Positions 1 through 9,378 of a DNA stretch of 64,000 nt are shown here, piece after piece. The notes under the pieces were generated by a model, which worked only from the letters and a program-made list of their open reading frames with translations, ran no database searches and was not told where the DNA came from. The translations under genes were made by a program, and so were the position numbers. The number at the start of each line of letters is the position of its first letter. Position 1 is the first letter of the stretch. Location of the stretch: contig NZ_JAHWCI010000002.1 in assembly GCF_019550915.1 (NCBI RefSeq), positions 372,001 through 436,000 on the forward strand, given 5' to 3'. This stretch comes from Mumia sp. zg.B17 (lineage in GTDB: Bacteria; Actinomycetota; Actinomycetes; Propionibacteriales; Nocardioidaceae).

Positions 1-1824
1 TTCCTGCGCCCGCGCGAGCCGGTACGCCGCGTCGACGTCGGCGATGCCGGCGAAGGGGTTGGTGGGCGGCAAGGTGCCGTTCAGGCCCAACGAGAAGCGT
101 GGAGAAGGCGGCGGCTCGCGGTGGTCGTCACCCTCCGGCGCGGCGCCCAGCGCATCGCCACGGCGCGGGTGGTCGGCGGGAGGGGCGACGAGGTCGTCGT
201 CGGGGCCTCTGACCGGCACGTCTGCGCGCCGGCGGCCGCCGACCGGCCGAGACCGCTCGTCGTCGAACGCCGAGCGCCCCGCCGGCTCGTCCTCGTCGTG
301 CTCGCCTTGCTCGCTGTGGAGGGCCTGCTCGTCGCGGGCGGCGGTCTCGTCGTGGAGGTCCTGCTCGTCCTCCTCGTTCGGCTCGCCCTCGTTGCGGAGG
401 TCCGCCTCGTCCTGGAGGTCCTGCTCGTCGGGCTCGTCGCGGACGTGGGTCTCGTCGTGGACGTCGCGGACGTGGGTCTCGTCGTGGACGTCGCGGACGT
501 CGGTCTCGTCGTGGAGATCCTGCACGTCCGGCTCGTCCTGGGCCGAGCGAGCCAGCCCGGCTGCGTCGTCGTCCACCTCAGACTCCAGCCTGACGGGCGC
601 CGCCTCGACGGGCTCGACAGCAGGCTCCTGGGCGGCCGACTCGACGACGACGCTTCTCTCCCCGTCGAGGCCGAGGCCGAGGTCGACGTCGTCGTGCGTC
701 GGGAGTTCGGAGGACGGCGACTGCTCCGCAAGGCGACGCCGGCGGGCGAGCTCGACGGGCGCGACGACCTCACCCTCGATGAACGTTTCATCCTCCAGCT
801 CCAGCTCCAGGTCCGCTTCCGCCTCGACGGGCGAGTCGACGGGCTCGGGCTCCGGTTCCGGCTCGGCCGCGACCTGCGGCTCAGGCTCCGGTTCGGCCGC
901 GACCTGCGGCTCAGGCTCCGGTTCGGGTTCCGGCTCGGCCACGGCCTGCTGCTCCGGCACCGGTGCAGGCTCGGGCAGGACCTTCTGCTCAGCCGCCACC
1001 TCGACCTGGTCAACCTCGATCTCTGCCTGCTGCTGAGCCTGAGCGACCATCCGCTCGGCCTCGTCCGCGATGCGTGCGGCCTCCGCGGACGCCCGCATCG
1101 CCAGTGCGGCGACGAGCTCGCCCTCGTCAGGACGCACGAGCTCGAGGCGGCGCTCGACCTCGGGCCGCAGCGCGGGGGCCACGGTCTCGGTGTAACGGCC
1201 GTCGAGGTAGGAAGGCTGCTCCACCGTGGACGTCTGCCGCTCGTCCTCGCGCAGGAGCTTCTCCGCGAACGCCCTCAGCTCGGTGTCGGGGTCGAGGACG
1301 TGGGGGATCTCGGGGTCGAGGAGGCGCCCGTCCTCGGGTTCGAGGTGGCCGATCTGGAGGTTGCGGCGCTCCTCGAGGACGGCGAGCTCTTCCTTGGCGA
1401 GGTCGAGCTGCTCGCGCAGCCGCTCGACGTACGACGCAAGCGCCGCGACCACGCCGGCGGCGTCGGCGACGGCCCGCTCGGTCGTGAGCTGCCGCTCCAG
1501 CGCCGTACGGGCGAGGCCGTCGAAGACCGCCGCGCCACTCATGTTGCCTTCGACCCGCAGCTCAGCCGCGTGATAGGCAGCGGTCGCCGCGTGGACGCCC
1601 CAGTCGTCGGCGGTCTGCCGGTCCTCCGCACGGTCGTGCTCGGTCAACCGCTTGGCCGCCACCGCGACGGCGAGAGCGTCCTCCGCCTCGGTGATCGTCG
1701 TCGCGAACGCGCGCCCGAGCGCGAGGAACAGCTGCTCGGGGTCAGCGGAGTCGTCGATCAGCGTCTGGACGTCGGCCTGCGCGAGTGCGGTGACCCGGCC
1801 GAGGACGGACTGCTTCTCAGCCAT
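1..1824 (-). CDS. PspA/IM30-like protein with long acidic repeat tail (3' end off window)
   Basis: The frame is open from an ATG at 1824 to the window edge (608 codons, no stop), so the C-terminus is missing. A GGAGGA ribosome binding site sits 8 nt before the ATG. Residues 1-175 fit the PspA/IM30 family: an amphipathic N-terminus (SVLGRVTALAQADVQTLID), the DPEQL stretch usually seen as EDPEKML, then a long heptad-rich coiled coil. Family members bind and protect stressed membranes from the cytoplasmic face. The rest is unusual. Residues 285-335 are Glu/Pro-rich with a repeated EPEPQVAAEP block, residues 435-461 hold three copies of RDVHDETHV, and the remainder is strongly acidic and probably disordered. 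Typical PspA is about 220-270 residues, so the tail is an addition of unknown role. Coding on this strand is supported by G/C at third positions. The family call is good; the function is inferred. Confidence 0.72.
   Translation of the reverse strand, partial: MAEKQSVLGRVTALAQADVQTLIDDSADPEQLFLALGRAFATTITEAEDALAVAVAAKRLTEHDRAEDRQTADDWGVHAATAAYHAAELRVEGNMSGAAVFDGLARTALERQLTTERAVADAAGVVAALASYVERLREQLDLAKEELAVLEERRNLQIGHLEPEDGRLLDPEIPHVLDPDTELRAFAEKLLREDERQTSTVEQPSYLDGRYTETVAPALRPEVERRLELVRPDEGELVAALAMRASAEAARIADEAERMVAQAQQQAEIEVDQVEVAAEQKVLPEPAPVPEQQAVAEPEPEPEPEPQVAAEPEPEPQVAAEPEPEPEPVDSPVEAEADLELELEDETFIEGEVVAPVELARRRRLAEQSPSSELPTHDDVDLGLGLDGERSVVVESAAQEPAVEPVEAAPVRLESEVDDDAAGLARSAQDEPDVQDLHDETDVRDVHDETHVRDVHDETHVRDEPDEQDLQDEADLRNEGEPNEEDEQDLHDETAARDEQALHSEQGEHDEDEPAGRSAFDDERSRPVGGRRRADVPVRGPDDDLVAPPADHPRRGDALGAAPEGDDHREPPPSPRFSLGLNGTLPPTNPFAGIADVDAAYRLARAQE
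442..522 (-). repeat. 27-bp tandem repeat, three copies, in frame
   Basis: Units at 442-468 and 469-495 are identical; 496-522 is a diverged third copy. Being 27 bp they keep frame and encode nine-residue units RDVHDETHV, RDVHDETHV and QDLHDETDV in the acidic tail of the PspA-like protein. Such repeats expand and contract by slippage, so copy number may vary between strains. Confidence 0.9.
864..923 (-). repeat. 30-bp tandem repeat, two copies, in frame
   Basis: Two identical 30-bp units (864-893, 894-923) encode a ten-residue Glu/Pro block (EPEPQVAAEP type) in the linker after the coiled coil of the PspA-like protein. Confidence 0.9.
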
Positions 1825-1869
1825 GACGAGATCCTCCGGTCAGTCGTGGGGACTCCGACTATCCCTCAA

Positions 1870-2628
1870 TCAGCTCGGAGTCACGTGCGTGGGGTCCAGG
1901 ACGCGGCGGAGGAACTCCTTGGTCCGCGCCTCCTTCGGGCTGCCGATCACCTGCTCGGGGATGCCCTGCTCGACGATCACCCCGCCGTCCATGAAGACGA
2001 CCCGGTCGGCGACCTCGCGGGCGAACGCCATCTCGTGGGTCACGACGAGCATCGTCATCCCCTCCTCGGCGAGCGTGCGCATGACCGTGAGCACCTCACC
2101 GACGAGCTCGGGGTCGAGCGCCGAGGTGGGCTCGTCGAAGAGCATCAGGTTGGGCTCCATCGACAGGGCGCGCGCGATCGCGACGCGCTGCTGCTGACCG
2201 CCCGAGAGCTTGGCCGGGTAGGCGTCGTGCTTGTCGGTCAGTCCGACGCGGTCGAGGTTCTTCTCAGCGATCCGGCGAGCGTCCTTCTTGCCCCGCTTGA
2301 GCACGGTCTGCTGGGCGACCATGCAGTTGCTGAGGGCGGTGTGGTGGGGGAAGAGGTTGAAGCTCTGGAACACCATGCCGACGTGCCGCCGGGCGGCATC
2401 GATGTTGCCGTCGGGGTCGGTCAGGTCCTCGCCCGCGACGAGGACCGTGCCTGCGCTCGGCTGCTCGAGCAGGTTGACGCAGCGCAGGAGCGTGGACTTG
2501 CCGGAGCCGGACGGGCCGATGACGCAGACCACCTCGCCGGTGCCGACCGTGAAGTCGATGCCCCGGAGGACGTGGTTGTCGCCGAACGACTTGTGCAGGT
2601 CCTTGATCTCGACGAGGGTCTCGGGCAT
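1870..2628 (-). CDS. polar amino-acid ABC transporter, ATP-binding protein
   Basis: 252 residues, the usual length for GlnQ/HisP-type ATPases that power uptake of polar amino acids. All motifs are present: Walker [10 protein letters not shown] (38-46), Q-loop Gln88, signature LSGGQQQR (141-148), Walker B LMLFDEP (161-167) and H-loop His198. The ATG at 2628 overlaps the stop of the permease gene (ATGA), so the two are translationally coupled. The frame is open further upstream, but that part is antisense-type noise over the permease. With the permease and the binding protein it makes a complete importer; the exact substrate (glutamine, glutamate or another) cannot be read from sequence alone. 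Confidence 0.95.
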   Translation of the reverse strand: MPETLVEIKDLHKSFGDNHVLRGIDFTVGTGEVVCVIGPSGSGKSTLLRCVNLLEQPSAGTVLVAGEDLTDPDGNIDAARRHVGMVFQSFNLFPHHTALSNCMVAQQTVLKRGKKDARRIAEKNLDRVGLTDKHDAYPAKLSGGQQQRVAIARALSMEPNLMLFDEPTSALDPELVGEVLTVMRTLAEEGMTMLVVTHEMAFAREVADRVVFMDGGVIVEQGIPEQVIGSPKEARTKEFLRRVLDPTHVTPS

Positions 2629-3449
2629 CAGCGGGCCTTCCCGGCAGAGGCCTCCAGGCGTCGGACGATCACCGACAGCGGGAGGGTGATGATCAGGTAC
2701 GCGAATCCTGCGACGACGAGCGGCGTGACGTTCGCGTACGTCACCGACATGTCGCGACCGAACTTGGTCAGCTCGGCCTGGTCGGCGGTGAGCCCGATGA
2801 TGAAGACCAGAGAGGAGTCCTTGACGAGCAGGATGAGCTCGTTGGTCAGCGGCGGAAGCATGGTGCGGAAGGCCTGCGGCAGGACGACCTTGCGCATCGC
2901 CTGGCCCGACGTCATACCGAGCGAGCGCGCGGCCTCGGTCTGGCCCTTGGGGACGGCCTGGATCCCGCCGCGGATGGTCTCGGCCATGTAGGCGCTCGCC
3001 ACGATGCCGAGCGCCAGCCAGACGGTGCCGTACGGGTCGAAGGGGATCCGCAGGGCGGGGAACGCCAGCGGCAGCAGCGAGAAGATGAGGAACACGATCA
3101 GCGCCGGAAGCCCGCGGAAGAACTCGATGTAGGCCGTCGAGAGCCAGCGGTACGGGCCGACCTCGCTCAGCCGCATGATGGCGAGGATCGTGCCGACCAC
3201 CAGCCCGAAGGCGAACGCCCCGACGGTGTAGATCACCGTGTGGAACAGCGCGTCCCACAAGCCGCCGGTGATCGCTTCCTTGATCAGATCGGGCTTGAAG
3301 AACGCGTCACCGATCGACTTCCAGTCGGCGAAGAAGATCGCCGCAAGGACGAGCCCGATCAGGACGGCGTACTGGACGAACCGGATCCGCTGAGCCCGCT
3401 TGCGCGGGCTCAGCGGACGTCGGGTCGCCACCTTCGTGGGGGTGCTCAT
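2628..3449 (-). CDS. polar amino-acid ABC transporter, permease
   Basis: 273 residues with a first membrane segment at about 26-41 and several more after residue 68. The HisM/GlnP-type features are visible: FFRGLP (110-115) and the EAA loop that docks on the ATPase (172-192, EAARSLG...LPQA). A single permease probably forms a homodimer. An AGGAGA ribosome binding site lies before the ATG at 3449. The gene ends in an ATGA overlap with the ATPase gene and starts 42 bp after the binding-protein gene on the same strand, so the three form one operon. Confidence 0.95.
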   Translation of the reverse strand: MSTPTKVATRRPLSPRKRAQRIRFVQYAVLIGLVLAAIFFADWKSIGDAFFKPDLIKEAITGGLWDALFHTVIYTVGAFAFGLVVGTILAIMRLSEVGPYRWLSTAYIEFFRGLPALIVFLIFSLLPLAFPALRIPFDPYGTVWLALGIVASAYMAETIRGGIQAVPKGQTEAARSLGMTSGQAMRKVVLPQAFRTMLPPLTNELILLVKDSSLVFIIGLTADQAELTKFGRDMSVTYANVTPLVVAGFAYLIITLPLSVIVRRLEASAGKAR

Positions 3450-3491
3450 CGCTCTCCTGTGAGGTGGTCGGACGTGGTGCGAACGGCGAGA

Positions 3492-4322
3492 TTACTCGCT
3501 TGCGGGCGCCTCGCCGAAGTACTTCTTGTAGATCTCCTCGTACTTGCCATCTTCCTCGGCAGCCTTGAGGACCTCGTTGACCTTGTCGATCATTTTCTCG
3601 CCGTTGGCGTCCTTCGCGGCGGCGAAGCCGTACTCCTCGCCGGTGTCGAACTCGGTGGCGACGGCGAACTCCGGGTTGTCCTTGACGAAGTCGTAGAGGA
3701 CACCGTTGTCGTTGATGACGGCGTCGACGCGGCCGGCCTGGAGCCCGGTCACCTCGAGCGAGAGGTCGTCGAACGCAGGCATGGAGTAGCCGAACTTGTC
3801 GGCGTTGTCCTCGGCGTAGATCTGGCCGGTGGTGTCGACCTGGACGCCCAGCTTCTTGCCCTTGAGGTCGTCGAGCCCGGTGATGCCGGAGTCGGCCTTG
3901 ACCAGGAGCGCCTGCGTGGCCTCGAAGTACGGGTCGGAGATCGCGATCGCCTTGGCGCGCTCGTCGGTGATCGTCATGCCGCCCATGCCGACGTCGCACT
4001 TGCCGGCCTTGAACGCGGCACCGGACGTGACCTGGTTCCAGTCGACGTCGACGATCTTGGTCTTGAGCCCCATGTCGTCGGCGACCAGCGTCAGAAGGTC
4101 GGTGTCGAAGCCGATGATCTCGTCGCCCTCCTCGTACTGGAAGGGCTTGTAGGGCATGTTCGTGCAGATGGTGAGCGTGTCGGCCGAGACCAGCTTGATG
4201 CCGTCGACCTCGGCGGCCGAGTCGTCTCCGTCGCCGCCGCAGGCGACCATCGTCACGGTGAGAGCGAGTGCCCCGGCGGCAGCAGCAGCTGCGCGTCCCA
4301 GGCGTCGTCCGGTGACCTTCAT
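3492..4322 (-). CDS. amino-acid ABC transporter, substrate-binding lipoprotein
   Basis: 276 residues. The chosen ATG at 4322 follows an AAGGAG site and gives a clean lipoprotein signal: charged start MKVTGRRLGR, an Ala-rich hydrophobic core, and a lipobox ending at Cys28 (TMVACGG). Longer open frame upstream lacks such features. The mature part is a family 3 periplasmic-type binding protein (SBP_bac_3), with typical segments PYKPFQYEE, GFDTDLL, DVGMGGMTITDERAKAI and YAEDNADKFGY. It captures polar amino acids outside the membrane and delivers them to the permease downstream. The 200-bp divergent region before it has a small inverted repeat GGAAC-GGATG-GTTCC (4355-4369) that could be an operator; this is only a guess. 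Confidence 0.95.
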   Translation of the reverse strand: MKVTGRRLGRAAAAAAGALALTVTMVACGGDGDDSAAEVDGIKLVSADTLTICTNMPYKPFQYEEGDEIIGFDTDLLTLVADDMGLKTKIVDVDWNQVTSGAAFKAGKCDVGMGGMTITDERAKAIAISDPYFEATQALLVKADSGITGLDDLKGKKLGVQVDTTGQIYAEDNADKFGYSMPAFDDLSLEVTGLQAGRVDAVINDNGVLYDFVKDNPEFAVATEFDTGEEYGFAAAKDANGEKMIDKVNEVLKAAEEDGKYEEIYKKYFGEAPASE

Positions 4323-4522
4323 CGGTGGTGCTCCTTGCGCTTGATGGATCATGCGGAACGGATGGTTCCACACGAACAACACAGAATTGTTACGGCCCGG
4401 CGGAATCTCCGAGGCTCGGCGGACGTCGCCGGCGATCCGCCCGGCCTGACGCCGCCCGCCCCGTGACGGATGATCGAGAGAACGCAAGGTCAGACGCAGG
4501 GCGATCGGCGACGGGGGACTCG

Positions 4523-5443
4523 ATGCGCGTGCTCGTGACGGGAGCGACGGGATTCATCGGGCGGCGACTTGCGCCCGCCCTCGAGGCGGACGGGCACGAG
4601 GTCGTCGCGATGACGCGGAATCCCGACCGGTACGCCGGGGTCGGGCGGGCGGTGTTCGGCGACGTCCACGACGCAGGCTCCCTCGCTGACGTCCTCTCCG
4701 ACGTGGACGCGGCGTACTACCTCGTCCACTCCCTCGACTCCGACGACTTCGTCCGCCGCGACGCCGACGCGGCGTCCGCGTTCGGAGCGGCTGCCGGTGA
4801 CGCCGGGCTGCGCCGCATCGTCTACCTCGGCGGGCTCGGGGACGACTCCGACGAGCTCTCGGACCACCTGCGCAGCCGCCGTCAGGTCGAGGGCCTGCTG
4901 GCCGGTGGCGGTGTCCCCGTCACGACGTTGCGGGCCGGCATCGTCGTCGGGCACGGCGGCATCTCCTGGGAGATGACGCGCCAGCTCGTCGAGCACCTGC
5001 CCGCGATGATCACCCCGCGGTGGGTGAGCACACGGACGCAGCCGACCGCCGTGGACGACGTCGTGCGCTATCTCGTCGGGGTCCTGACCCTGCCCGAGGG
5101 CACGGACCGGGCGTACGAGATCGGCGGGCCCGACGTCCTCGCGTACGGGGCGATGATGCGTCGGGTCGCCGAGATCGAGGGACGTCACCCGATCATCGTG
5201 CCGGTGCCGCTGCTGAGTCCCGGACTCTCGTCGCGCTGGCTCGCCCTCGTCACCGACGTGGACACCCGCACCGGGCGCTCGCTGGTCGACTCGATGGTCA
5301 ACGAGGTCGTGGTGCGCGACGACGCGATCCGCCAGGCGGTGCCGTTCGAGCCCCTCTCGTACGACGAGGCCGTCCTGCGCGCGCTCGCCGAGCGTGCCCG
5401 CGCCCAGGCCCGCGAGCGGGAGGCGGAGGAGGACCCGACGTGA
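4523..5443 (+). CDS. NAD(P)-binding atypical SDR / NmrA-like protein
   Basis: 306 residues starting at ATG 4523 after a GGGGGA site. The N-terminus MRVLVTGATGFIGRRL is a Rossmann nucleotide-binding motif (GATGFIG at 7-13). YYLVHS near residues 65-70 and VYLGGLGDD near 105 are typical of atypical extended short-chain dehydrogenases related to complex I subunit NDUFA9 and NmrA. There is no clear YxxxK catalytic pair, so it may bind NAD(P)H without classic dehydrogenase activity. The stop overlaps the GTG start of the next gene. Confidence 0.85.
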   Translation: MRVLVTGATGFIGRRLAPALEADGHEVVAMTRNPDRYAGVGRAVFGDVHDAGSLADVLSDVDAAYYLVHSLDSDDFVRRDADAASAFGAAAGDAGLRRIVYLGGLGDDSDELSDHLRSRRQVEGLLAGGGVPVTTLRAGIVVGHGGISWEMTRQLVEHLPAMITPRWVSTRTQPTAVDDVVRYLVGVLTLPEGTDRAYEIGGPDVLAYGAMMRRVAEIEGRHPIIVPVPLLSPGLSSRWLALVTDVDTRTGRSLVDSMVNEVVVRDDAIRQAVPFEPLSYDEAVLRALAERARAQAREREAEEDPT

Positions 5444-6201
5444 CCGGGGCCCTGCGTGCCGCGGTCGGCGCCGTCCGGGCCAGGACCCGTGCGGTGCTGC
5501 CCCGAGGTCTGGGGTACGCCGTTCCGTCCCATGCGCCCGAGCCCGAGGCGGTCGTGCGCCGGCGACGCCGTACGGTCGCGGTCGGCTGTCTGGCCGGGAC
5601 CGGGATGCTCGGCGTCTCCCTCCAGACCAAGCCCGACTCTCCGCAGTTCTATGCGCTCACGGCGGCGACGGCGGCGACGTGGACAGTCGGTGCGCTGGCG
5701 TCCGGACCGCTGCACCAGGGCTGGATCGAGATGCAGGACGGCGTCCGCCGGCGGCCGGTCGTGGTGCCGGTCCTGACCGGGGTCGGTGCCTTCGGCTGCT
5801 TCGTGGCCGGGGGACTCGTCGCCCAGCGCGTCCCGGTGCTCGACGCCGCGGTCCGCCGCGTCCTGCGCTTCGCCGAGGAGGGCAGCGCTCCGCTCGTGGT
5901 GCTGACGACCCTGGCCAACGGCGCGGCGGAGGAGCTGTTCTTCCGCGGCGCCCTGTACGAGGCGGTGGGGGAGCGGCGCGGCGTGCTGGCGTCGACGCTC
6001 GCGTACACCGCTACGACCGCGTCGTCGCGCAACCCCTCGCTCGTGCTCGCCGGTGCCGTCATGGGCACGCTCTTCGGGCTCCAGCGGCGGGCGACCGGCG
6101 GCATCCAGGCGCCGATGCTGACCCACCTGACCTGGTCCGCCCTGGTGCTGCGCTATCTGCCGCCGCTCTTTCGCGAGCAGCGTTTCCGCCGGGTTTCGTG
6201 A
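5440..6201 (+). CDS. CPBP family intramembrane protease (Rce1-like)
   Basis: 253 residues from a GTG at 5440 that overlaps the preceding stop (GTGA). Hydrophobic segments lie at about 46-62, 72-90, 107-130, 150-163, 183-215 and 228-240. The CPBP (Abi) signature is present: EELFFRG with Glu164, Glu165 and Arg169, and the His229 motif in MLTHLTWS. Family members are membrane glutamate peptidases; some process prenylated proteins or bacteriocin peptides, others act in signalling. No bacteriocin genes are nearby, so the substrate is unknown. Confidence 0.88.
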   Translation: MTGALRAAVGAVRARTRAVLPRGLGYAVPSHAPEPEAVVRRRRRTVAVGCLAGTGMLGVSLQTKPDSPQFYALTAATAATWTVGALASGPLHQGWIEMQDGVRRRPVVVPVLTGVGAFGCFVAGGLVAQRVPVLDAAVRRVLRFAEEGSAPLVVLTTLANGAAEELFFRGALYEAVGERRGVLASTLAYTATTASSRNPSLVLAGAVMGTLFGLQRRATGGIQAPMLTHLTWSALVLRYLPPLFREQRFRRVS

Positions 6202-6325
6202 TCGCGGCTGGGGTTAACAGGACGTCAAAGGGTTCCCCGCTCGTCGAATCTTGGGCAGGATCGGAACGGTTCCGCCGCCGTGTCGCGTGCGCCACGACGG
6301 ACCGTCCCCTCCGAGAGGACTCCCA

Positions 6326-9316
6326 GTGCGAACGTCACGTGTGGTGGGTGTCGTCGCGAGCTTCGCGCTCGCCTCGACGACACTCCTGACGGCACCGTCA
6401 GCCGTCGCCGAAGAACTCCCCGTCTCACCGTTCAACCAGCGCTCGGCCAAGGAGCCGACGGCGACCGGGTCGCTGACCGCCAAGGCCGCCCGGAACGCCG
6501 CGAGGCGCACGACGGTCGGCGACCCGCTGCCGATGCCGTCGTCGTACCCGACGCAGCCGGACCTGAGGGTGTTCCCCGAGGCCGAGACCGACGCGTCCGA
6601 CAGCGGCAACCTCGTCCGCTTCGACGACATCGCGCCGACGCTGAACGCGTTGATGGACTCGTCCGACCGCGTCTCCACGCAGGTCGTCGGGCAGTCGACG
6701 CAGGGTCGTGACCTCTACCTGGTCACGGTGACGGCTCCGGAGAGCCGGAGCGAGACCAGGCGTCAGACCGCGTGGCGGGAGAAGATCAAGAACGAGCCGA
6801 GGGCCGCGGCCCGGGACAAGCGGCTCGAGCGGGACTACAAGACCCCCCTCTGGATCAGCGCCAACATCCACGGCAACGAGTGGGAGGGCACCGACGCGGC
6901 CCTGCAGTACATCGAGGAGCTGGCGACCGCCCCGTGGAGCGAGGTGAAGTCCCTCCTCTCGGAGCACCGGCTCTACTTCAGCCTCGCTCTGAACCCTGAC
7001 GGCCGCACCATCGGGCAGCGGGCGACCGCGCTCAACCTCGACGGCAACCGCGACATGATCACCAACACCACGCCGGAGTCGACCTCGTTCATCCGTACCG
7101 CCCAGGCCGTTCAGGCGCTGTACGCCGCCGACTTCCACGGCTACACGAGCGTGCTCCAGATCGAGCCCTGCGGCCCGCCGCACGGTGACGACTACGAGTA
7201 CGACCTGTTCATCCCGCACGCCTACGCGGCGGCGCTCCAGGTCGAGAAGGACGTCGTCGGGGCCGCGATCCCCGGCAACACCTACTACGACGTGACCACC
7301 GGACGGGTCGTCCCGGAGGTCACCGGCCCCGAGAACGCGCACATCAAGATCCCGTACCGCGACACCCCGTCGGGGTGGGACGACTTCCCGCCGGTCTTCA
7401 CCGCGCAGTACGCCGCCTTCTCCGGCTCGGTGACGGCGACGGTGGAGCTGCCGAAGTCGCGTCCCAACGGCAGCAGCCAGACGCCGGCCAGCGCGGTCGT
7501 CAACACGGCGGTGGCGCTGAAGACGATGCAGAGCCTGGTCGACTACGTCGGCACGAACGACGCGGCGATGCTCGACGACCAGATCGAGTTCTTCCGCCGG
7601 GCCGACGTCGGAGCCCCGCGTACGGCGCTGACCACGGAGAACATCGCCGACGTCCCGGGTCCGCAGGAGTGGAAGGCGGAGTGGGACGCGGCCGACGACC
7701 AGAACGCGGTCTCGTACCCGCGGGCGTTCGTCGTCCCCGTGGGCGAGGGGCAGCGGTCGCTGACCGACGCGCGCACGCTCGTGAGCCGTCTGCAGCTGCA
7801 CGGCATCGAGGTCGACCGGCTGGCGCGGACGGCCAGGATCGACGGCACGGCGTACCCGGCCGGGTCCTATGTCGTCGACATGCACCAGCCGCTGCGCAAC
7901 CTGGCTCACGCTCTCCTCGCGCCAGGAACCGACATCTCGGCGAAGTTCCCGAGCATGTACGACATCTCGGCCTGGAGCTGGGGTCTGCTGTGGGGCGCCA
8001 CGGTGGAGCCCGCCGGCACGACGGGCGAGGGTCGACTGCCTCGGACGGTCCCGGCCGCCGGCGCCGGAGCAGTCGACGGTGACGTCCCGGACCGCGGGTC
8101 GTACCTGACCTTCGACCTCGCAGGCGTCAACGACTTCCGGGCGCTCAACGCCCTGCTCGAGGACGGGATCGCCGCCTCACAGCTCGCGGACGGGTCGGCC
8201 GTCGTCGGTGCCGACAAGGAGACGTACGCCGCGGTCGAGGAGGTCGCCGAGGAGCTCGACGTCGACTTCGCCGAGGCGTCCGCGTCCGAGGTCGCCCAGC
8301 TCCGCACGGGCGCCGCGAAGGGCCTGGAGGACCTGACCGTGGGCTACACGGGGTCCCAGGACGACCTGCTGTCGTTGACCCAGCTCGGGTTCGACGACCT
8401 CGTGCCGCTGAGCGCGCCGACGATCACCGCGACTCCCGCGGTGCTCGACGATGTGGACGTGCTCTGGCTCGGGTCGGCGCTGACGTTCAACGCCGGGCAG
8501 TCCGCCGGCGCTGCGGCGCTGCAGGCGTACGTCGACGGTGGCGGCAGCATCGTCGGCCGCGGCGCGGGTGCGTTCGACACCGCGAGGAGCGCCGGTCTCG
8601 TCACCGGCACCGCAGTCACCGGCAACCGCAACGGCAACGGCATCGTCGCGGTGGACACCGCTGACGACGGGGTCCTGGCGCCGTACGCGCAGCCCTACTC
8701 GTTCATCTATCCGGCCACCTGGTTCACCGGGCTGGGGGCGGGGACGACGGTCGAGCAGTCGTACGCGACGGGCAACCCGCTGGTCGCGGGCCACTGGCGC
8801 CGAGGTGGTGACACCGGGACGAACCCCGACGGGCCGGAGGATGCCGCGGGTCAGCCCGCGGTGGTGTCGGCGGAGGCGGAGTCGGGTGCGAAGGCGCTCG
8901 TCTTCGGGACGTCGGTGTTCTTCCGTACCCACCCCAAGGGCGGTCAGAGCCAGGCCGCGCGCGGCCTGTTCTGGGCGGCACCAGAGGGTGAGGGTGTCGC
9001 GGCGCCGGTCGCCACGTCGACCACGCTCGAGGTCGGCCGTTCCCGCCCGGGCTCGGTCGAGCTCGAGGTGTCGGTGACGGCGGACGATCCGGCAGCAGCG
9101 GGCACGCCGAGGGGCGTCGTCCAGGTCCGCGAGGGCCGGTCGCTGCTGGGCACGGCACGCGTCCGGCGCGACGGCACGGCAGTGCTGACCCTGCGGGGTC
9201 TGCGTCCGGGCACCCACGTGCTCACAGCCTCGTACACGCCGAAGGCAGGGTCGGGCTTCGACGCCTCGGCCTCGGGTCCGGTGACCGTGCAGGTGAAGGC
9301 GGGACCGCGAGGCTGA
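6326..9316 (+). CDS. secreted M14 zinc carboxypeptidase with Ig-like C-terminal domain
   Basis: 996 residues. The GTG at 6326 with GAGAGGA upstream gives a standard Sec signal (VRTSRVVGVVASFALAST, cleavage near AVA-EE at 28). The M14 zinc site is intact: HGNE (His182, Glu185) and His271 in DFHGYT. NRD at 241-243 supplies the substrate-binding Asn-Arg, and Glu374 in TATVELP is the likely catalytic base. After the peptidase domain come several hundred residues of unclear fold, then from about 895 a beta-sandwich of the bacterial Ig-like repeat type (TTLEV... to VTVQVKA). It probably trims extracellular peptides. No sortase or S-layer anchor is seen, so it is likely released or loosely wall-bound. 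It is a single-gene unit ended by a hairpin. Confidence 0.92.
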   Translation: MRTSRVVGVVASFALASTTLLTAPSAVAEELPVSPFNQRSAKEPTATGSLTAKAARNAARRTTVGDPLPMPSSYPTQPDLRVFPEAETDASDSGNLVRFDDIAPTLNALMDSSDRVSTQVVGQSTQGRDLYLVTVTAPESRSETRRQTAWREKIKNEPRAAARDKRLERDYKTPLWISANIHGNEWEGTDAALQYIEELATAPWSEVKSLLSEHRLYFSLALNPDGRTIGQRATALNLDGNRDMITNTTPESTSFIRTAQAVQALYAADFHGYTSVLQIEPCGPPHGDDYEYDLFIPHAYAAALQVEKDVVGAAIPGNTYYDVTTGRVVPEVTGPENAHIKIPYRDTPSGWDDFPPVFTAQYAAFSGSVTATVELPKSRPNGSSQTPASAVVNTAVALKTMQSLVDYVGTNDAAMLDDQIEFFRRADVGAPRTALTTENIADVPGPQEWKAEWDAADDQNAVSYPRAFVVPVGEGQRSLTDARTLVSRLQLHGIEVDRLARTARIDGTAYPAGSYVVDMHQPLRNLAHALLAPGTDISAKFPSMYDISAWSWGLLWGATVEPAGTTGEGRLPRTVPAAGAGAVDGDVPDRGSYLTFDLAGVNDFRALNALLEDGIAASQLADGSAVVGADKETYAAVEEVAEELDVDFAEASASEVAQLRTGAAKGLEDLTVGYTGSQDDLLSLTQLGFDDLVPLSAPTITATPAVLDDVDVLWLGSALTFNAGQSAGAAALQAYVDGGGSIVGRGAGAFDTARSAGLVTGTAVTGNRNGNGIVAVDTADDGVLAPYAQPYSFIYPATWFTGLGAGTTVEQSYATGNPLVAGHWRRGGDTGTNPDGPEDAAGQPAVVSAEAESGAKALVFGTSVFFRTHPKGGQSQAARGLFWAAPEGEGVAAPVATSTTLEVGRSRPGSVELEVSVTADDPAAAGTPRGVVQVREGRSLLGTARVRRDGTAVLTLRGLRPGTHVLTASYTPKAGSGFDASASGPVTVQVKAGPRG

Positions 9317-9328
9317 TCGTCACGGGGA

Positions 9329-9361
9329 CGGGCCGTCGATCGCGCGAGGATCGGCGGCCCG
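9329..9361 (+). terminator. hairpin after the M14 peptidase gene
   Basis: A 13-bp stem (CGGGCCGTCGATC pairing with GATCGGCGGCCCG, one T-G wobble) with a 7-nt loop starts 12 bp after the stop codon. The U-run is poor, as is common in high-G+C actinobacteria. Confidence 0.7.
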
Positions 9362-9378
9362 TTCCCTAGACTCGGGCG

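Noticed and set aside
442-522. CRISPR-like tandem repeats
   Set aside because: Units are contiguous with no spacers, in frame and inside a coding region.
121-2991. A 956-codon open frame on the plus strand
   Set aside because: It mirrors the PspA-like and ABC transporter genes codon for codon; high G+C makes the complement open. Composition is Leu/Val/Arg repeats with no family.
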